A stretch of 64,000 nt of DNA from Sesamum alatum (Eukaryota > Streptophyta > Magnoliopsida > Lamiales > Pedaliaceae). Position 1 is the stretch's first letter. Every line of letters begins with the position of its first letter. Below are positions 59,918 to 64,000 of the stretch, in pieces. A program made the translations under genes and the position numbers. The stretch is from positions 16,074,854-16,138,853 of the forward strand of contig JACGWO010000001.1 in assembly GCA_034509735.1 (NCBI GenBank). The letters run 5' to 3'. The notes beneath the pieces are model-generated. The model did no database searches, was not told the DNA's origin, and worked only from the letters and a program-made list of their open reading frames with translations.

Positions 59918-60452
59918 TGTAAGGTTCTTGATCAATTTTCTGGAGTTAATAAGAAGAGTAGGGAAGAAGAGAGAATAGGGGAGGAAAGAGATAGAAAGAA
60001 GAGAGAATAGAGAAGCTGAAACTTGTAATTTTTCATTGATAATAAAATGAGTGCAGCCAATACATTATAACCCTAGCTCCAGCAAATTCAAAAATACAAA
60101 AAGTTGTCTGAATTTCATTAATGAAGTCTGAAGCCTCTAAGCTCGCCATTGGTGCAGTTGCTGACAAAAGGAGTCGAACCCAGCGTTGCTTTCTGCGAAC
60201 CACAGCACGCCTTCTCCTCAATTGACGCGTGTCTTGTTGTCGGCCGCATTTTCCCTTCCCAAAACGCCATCGTTCGAGTCAATTGCTGAAATTAGGGATT
60301 CAGCCCTAATCCCTTCCAAAACGACGCCGTCCTTCGAACCCTCGCCCCCAATTTCCTTAAATTCAGCATCAAACTTGATCAGATGGCTGGTTTCTTTCTC
60401 CTCCATCGAACGGCTCATATTTAAAAGCGCATTTTCCTGTAAAAGCGTGACA
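59918..60452 (-). repeat. Gypsy 3' LTR
   Basis: On the minus strand TGTCACGC...CCTTACA, about 535 bp (TG...CA). It is preceded by the purine-rich aggaagaaaaaatgcaggag. The pol frame runs about 230 bp into it. The boundary is inferred without the partner LTR. Confidence 0.65.
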
Positions 60453-61595
60453 ACCCCTCCTGCATTTTTTCTTCCTTGTCCCCAAGGATCAAAATCTGGG
60501 AACTTTGCAGCTATGGCATGATAGTCCTCCCAAGTGGCTTGCTCAGGAGAAGCATGGGACCATTGCACCAGAACTTGAGCAACACCAACATTGTTTCTAG
60601 GCACTAACCTTCGAGCTAGGATAGCTATAGGATATACCTTGCACACCTCTTCAGCAAACTTTGGTAGCTCCTTGGAAGGAAAGTATTTGGCTCCTATTTT
60701 TTTCTTCAGTAAAGACACATGGAATACAGGGTGTATTCTAGAATCAGGGGGAAGTGCTAACCTATAAGCAACCTTCCCTATCTTCTCCAACACTTTATAA
60801 GGCCCAAAGTACTTCACGGATAGCTTCAACTGCCTTCTCAATGCAACAGAAGTTTGTTTGTAAGGTTGTAGTTTGAGGAAAACTTCATCACCCACCTCAA
60901 ACTCTCTTTCAGACCTCTTCCTGTCAGCAAAAAACTTCATTCTATGCTGGGCCTGATGCAAATTTTCCTTCAAGAGTTGAGTAATCTTGATCCTCTCTTG
61001 GATCAACTCTTCTACTTCAGAGTGGTAACTTTGTAAATAAGGCCCTATAGTCAATTGATGAGGGGGATATCCATATAAAGCTTGGAATGGAGTGACCCTT
61101 AAACCTGTATGGAAGTTTGTGTTTGAACCAGAACTCAGCACGAGTTATCCACTGTGCCCATTTTTTTGGATGTTGATGGCACATGCACCTCAAGTAGTTC
61201 TCAAGACATTGATTCACCCTTTCAGTTTGACCATCACTTTGTGGATGGTATGCTGATGACATATCCAAAGACACCCCTGCTAAGCTGAATAACTCCTTCT
61301 AGAACTTGCTGGTGAACACTTTGTCCCTGTCAGATACAATACTGACTGGCAACCAATGTAATTTATAGATGTGATCAAAGAAAACCCTTGCAAGAGAGAC
61401 AGCTGTGTAGGGGTGTTTAAGTGCCAGGAAATGAGAGTATTTAGTAAGTCTGTCAACAATCACCATGACTGAATCTTTTCCTTCTGAAGTGGGCAAACCC
61501 TCTATGAAATCCATGGATATGCATGACCATGCTTGGTCAGGAATAGGTAGAGGCTAAAGAAGTCCAAGATAAGCACTGTTGTCATGTTTAGCCCT
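60218..61595 (-). pseudogene. Gypsy integrase core, C-terminus and chromodomain
   Basis: Pieces in order: integrase core (61514-61299, MDFIEGLPTSEGKDSVMVIV with catalytic Asp), a stop, SSAYHPQSDGQTERVNQ with catalytic Glu (61274-61017), a frame change, then the C-terminal region (61141-60218). The latter has a GPYKVLEKIGKVAYRL-type segment and a chromodomain (VLVQWSHASPEQATWEDY). Chromodomains can steer integration to chromatin marks. Confidence 0.85.
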
Positions 61596-62891
61596 CTAAC
61601 AAGTTTCACACGCCTTAACCCATCTATGAACTTCTTCTCTTAGTGTAGGCCAATAGAAGAGTGGTTTAATCCTTTGATATGTTCCATTCATTCCTGAATG
61701 TCCCCCTAGAGCTGAATCATGAAAGAATTTGATGAGCCTTTCCATGATCTCCCCATGGCTACCAACACAAATCCTACCTCCTCTTCTCAGTACCCCAGAT
61801 TCAAAAGTATAGTTAGGATAAGCTTGTACATCCACTGATTTAGCTTGGATGATTGTTTGGAACAAGGTATTTCCTTCATAGCTTTTCTGCAACTCTTGCA
61901 TCCACCGTGGTATCTGTGTGGATATGGCATTAGATTGAGCTTCAACAGATCCATGCTCAATCCTGGATAGAGCATCAGCAGCTCTATTTGAATTCCCCTT
62001 TTTATACTGGACTTCATAGCTAAGTCCTAGTAGTTTGCTCACCCCTTTCTGTTGTAGGATTGAATCAATCCTCTGATCCAACAAATACTTCAGACTCTTC
62101 TGATCAGTCTTGATAATGAAATGGTTTCCTTGAAGATAGTGTCTCCATTTAGAAACAGCCAACAAAAGTGCTAGGAATTCCTTCTCATAAGTAGATAACC
62201 CCAGATTTTTTTGAGTCAGAGCCTTGCTTAGGTAAGCTATAGGTCTTCCCTCCTGCATTAAGACTGCTCCAATGCCTTTTCCACTTGCATCTGTCTCCAT
62301 TATAAAGGATTTAGAGAAATCTGGAAGGGCCAACACAGGTGCAGTTGTCATCACTTCCTTTAGCCTCTCAAAGGCTGCTTCAGCTTCTTCATTCCATATA
62401 AATCCCTCCTTCTTTAATAATGTAGTGAGGGGTTTACTGATCACTCCATAACCCTTGATGAACTTCCTGTAATACCCTATCAACCCTAGGAAACCCCTTA
62501 GTGCTTTGATAGTGGTTGGGATTGGCCAGTTTCTAATACAATCTGTCTTTTTGGGATCTGTGGCTACTCCATGGGATATGATGTGGCCAAGATATTCTAT
62601 CTGTGACTGAGCAAAAGAGCACTTGCTCTTCTTGGCATAAAGCTGATGTGTCCTGAAAACATCTAGCACAGTTTTGCTATAGATTAGAATATCATCAAAG
62701 AATACCAATACAAATTTTCTGAGAAAGGGTTCAAAAACCTGATTCATCAAGGCCTGAAATGTTGAGGGAGCATTGCAGAGCCCAAAGGGCATAACCAGGA
62801 ACTCATAGTGCCCACTATGAGTGATGAAACTGGTTTTGGATATATCTTCCTTCTTCGTCCTGATTTGGAAATAGCCAGACCTCAGGTCCAC
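61596..62891 (-). pseudogene. Gypsy RT, RNase H and integrase zinc domain
   Basis: 431 open codons: RT (VMPFGLCNAPSTFQ; catalytic VFFDDILIYS), RNase H (METDASGKGIGAVL; KTDQKSLKYLLDQRI), and the integrase HHCC domain ending VKACETC. It follows the preceding segment after one in-frame TAG. Confidence 0.88.
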
Positions 62892-63440
62892 CTAGGTGAA
62901 GTATCTGGCCCCATGAAGCTCATCAAGCAGTTCATCTATGATGGGAATGGGGAACTTATGCTTCACTGTCAACTTATTGAGGTACTTATAGTCAACACAT
63001 AATCTCCATCCACCATCTTTCTTCTTTACTAGTAGCACTGGAGAAACAAAAGAACTCTGGCTAGTTCTAATGATTCCACTCTTCAACATGTCCCTAACAA
63101 TGTTCTCAATCTCAGTCTTTTGGCCATATGCATATCTGTAGGGATGTTGTTTCCTTGGAATTGCATCAGGAACCAAATCAATGTTATGTTCAATGAATCT
63201 TTCAGGGGGGAGGCTCTTGGGTTCCTGGAAAACATCTTCATATTGCAAGAGGAGGTTTACAATTTTGAGGTCCTGAGTTCCTTGCTCCTCTGATGTGCTA
63301 GCAGTAAACAATTTTCCAAGGATCCCATAAGGTTTTCTCCCCATTAGTTTACTCAGGGATTCTACTGACATCAAGCTAAGATCAGTTTTCTGAGGCAGGG
63401 TGTTCAATACAACATTCTTACCCTTTAGGTTGACAGACAC
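62892..63440 (-). pseudogene. Gypsy protease-RT junction segment
   Basis: 182 open codons with the RT N-terminal motifs SSFVSPVLLVKKKDGGWRLC and VDYKYLNKLT. It is bounded by in-frame stops on both sides. Confidence 0.85.
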
Positions 63441-63446
63441 CGTATG

Positions 63447-63995
63447 TTAGTGAAAGTCTAACCCCACAGGGTTGTGTGCTCCTAACCAATCACACCCCAA
63501 TACAAAATCACATCCCCCTAACTTTAGCACCCTCACTGGGTAGGTGAACTGGTATCCTTGTATTGCCCAAGTGAGCCTTGGGCATGTTACTCTACTTGTC
63601 AGCTTATATCCATCAGCTACACTCACCACCGTAGGTGAAGTATACTCAGTCTGTACCCCTAAAGCCCTGACCACCTTCTCATCAATGAAGCTGTGAGTAC
63701 TACCATTGTCAATCAAGATGTGAATCTCCTTGTTGTCAATTACCCCTTTGACTCTTAAGGTGCCACTGCCAATGTTCCCACACATGGCATGCAGTGAGAT
63801 AGTGATGTCCTCCTCCTCAATGTCTTTATTTAATTCTTCTTGTTGGCCAGTATCTTCCCCATACTCTGTAAGTTCTTCCTCACTCATCAACATATAAGAG
63901 TACCTCTCTTTGCATTTATGACCAGGTACAAATATCTCATCACAGTTATAACACAAGTTCCTTTCCTTCCTGATCCTCAGTTCATCCTCATTCAA
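63447..63995 (-). pseudogene. Gypsy gag zinc knuckle and aspartic protease (partial)
   Basis: CYNCDEIFVPGHKC zinc knuckle, then protease with LIDNGSTHSFIDEKVV. The active site reads DNG where DSG or DTG is usual. The N-terminal part of gag lies beyond the window. Confidence 0.85.
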
Positions 63996-64000
63996 CAGTC

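Larger units (their letters stand above)
59918..64000 (-). mobile_element. Ty3/Gypsy chromovirus, cut by the right window edge
   Basis: On the minus strand from the right edge: gag zinc knuckle, protease, RT, RNase H, integrase, chromodomain, then the 3' LTR (60452-59918). The 5' LTR is outside the window. Single in-frame stops at 63449-63447 and 62894-62892, and breaks in integrase, show decay, but less than in the Copia copies. The chromodomain places it among chromoviruses. Confidence 0.93.

Overview
The window is AT-rich nuclear DNA of a flowering plant, probably a eudicot; I cannot name the species. It holds Mutator-like elements (MULEs), Helitrons, Copia and Gypsy retrotransposons, a LINE fragment, an endogenous caulimovirid, and a small family of plant secreted-protein genes. 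There are no bacterial features.

From 1 to about 43 kb the layout is a tandem segmental duplication. Three units (U1 about 2.3-16.8 kb, U2 about 21.1-39.1 kb, U3 about 39.1-42.3 kb) and a promoter-only relic (43.76-43.99 kb) carry the same host sequence. Each full unit carries one minus-strand gene. Exon 1 encodes a signal peptide plus a type I non-specific lipid-transfer protein (nsLTP). A phase-2 intron sits at the last codon of the nsLTP, and exon 2 is in frame and encodes CEP-like peptide domains (ALRPTKEGHSPGMGH) in 34-residue repeats: 5 in U1, 10 in U2 and 1 in U3. If the intron is retained, the next codon is a stop and a plain nsLTP results; if it is spliced, an nsLTP-CEP hybrid precursor results. 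I know of no described nsLTP-CEP fusion, so this is my main candidate for a new system. The splice is inferred from sequence only.

Transposons dress the units. A MULE sits at the same 10-bp target site left of U1 and U2, and U3 keeps the empty site. A Copia element with 5-bp target duplications lies in the 3' flank of the U1 and U2 genes, and U3 keeps that empty site too. A large Helitron lies upstream of the U1 and U2 genes and is absent from U3. A Helitron of about 0.75 kb lies in the intron of all three genes. Younger, unit-specific events are a LINE ORF1 fragment in U1 and two long-inverted-repeat elements plus a MITE in U2. The second MULE also carries a U6 snRNA retropseudogene flanked by a 12-bp direct repeat.

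From 45.3 to 56.9 kb lies a decayed endogenous pararetrovirus (Caulimoviridae, petuvirus/florendovirus-like order) on the plus strand. It has a tRNA-Met primer site, degraded movement, coat, protease, RT and RNase H regions, a second ORF, a TATA box and poly(A) signal, and a repeated leader. It is interrupted by a MITE, a 2.3-kb solo LTR with a 5-bp TSD, and a 0.6-kb palindrome.

From 57 to 59.9 kb there is an inverted-repeat element, a C-rich patch and a TATA-bearing, T-rich stretch like a 5' UTR and first intron. From 59.9 kb to the right edge a minus-strand Ty3/Gypsy chromovirus with in-frame stops runs out of the window.
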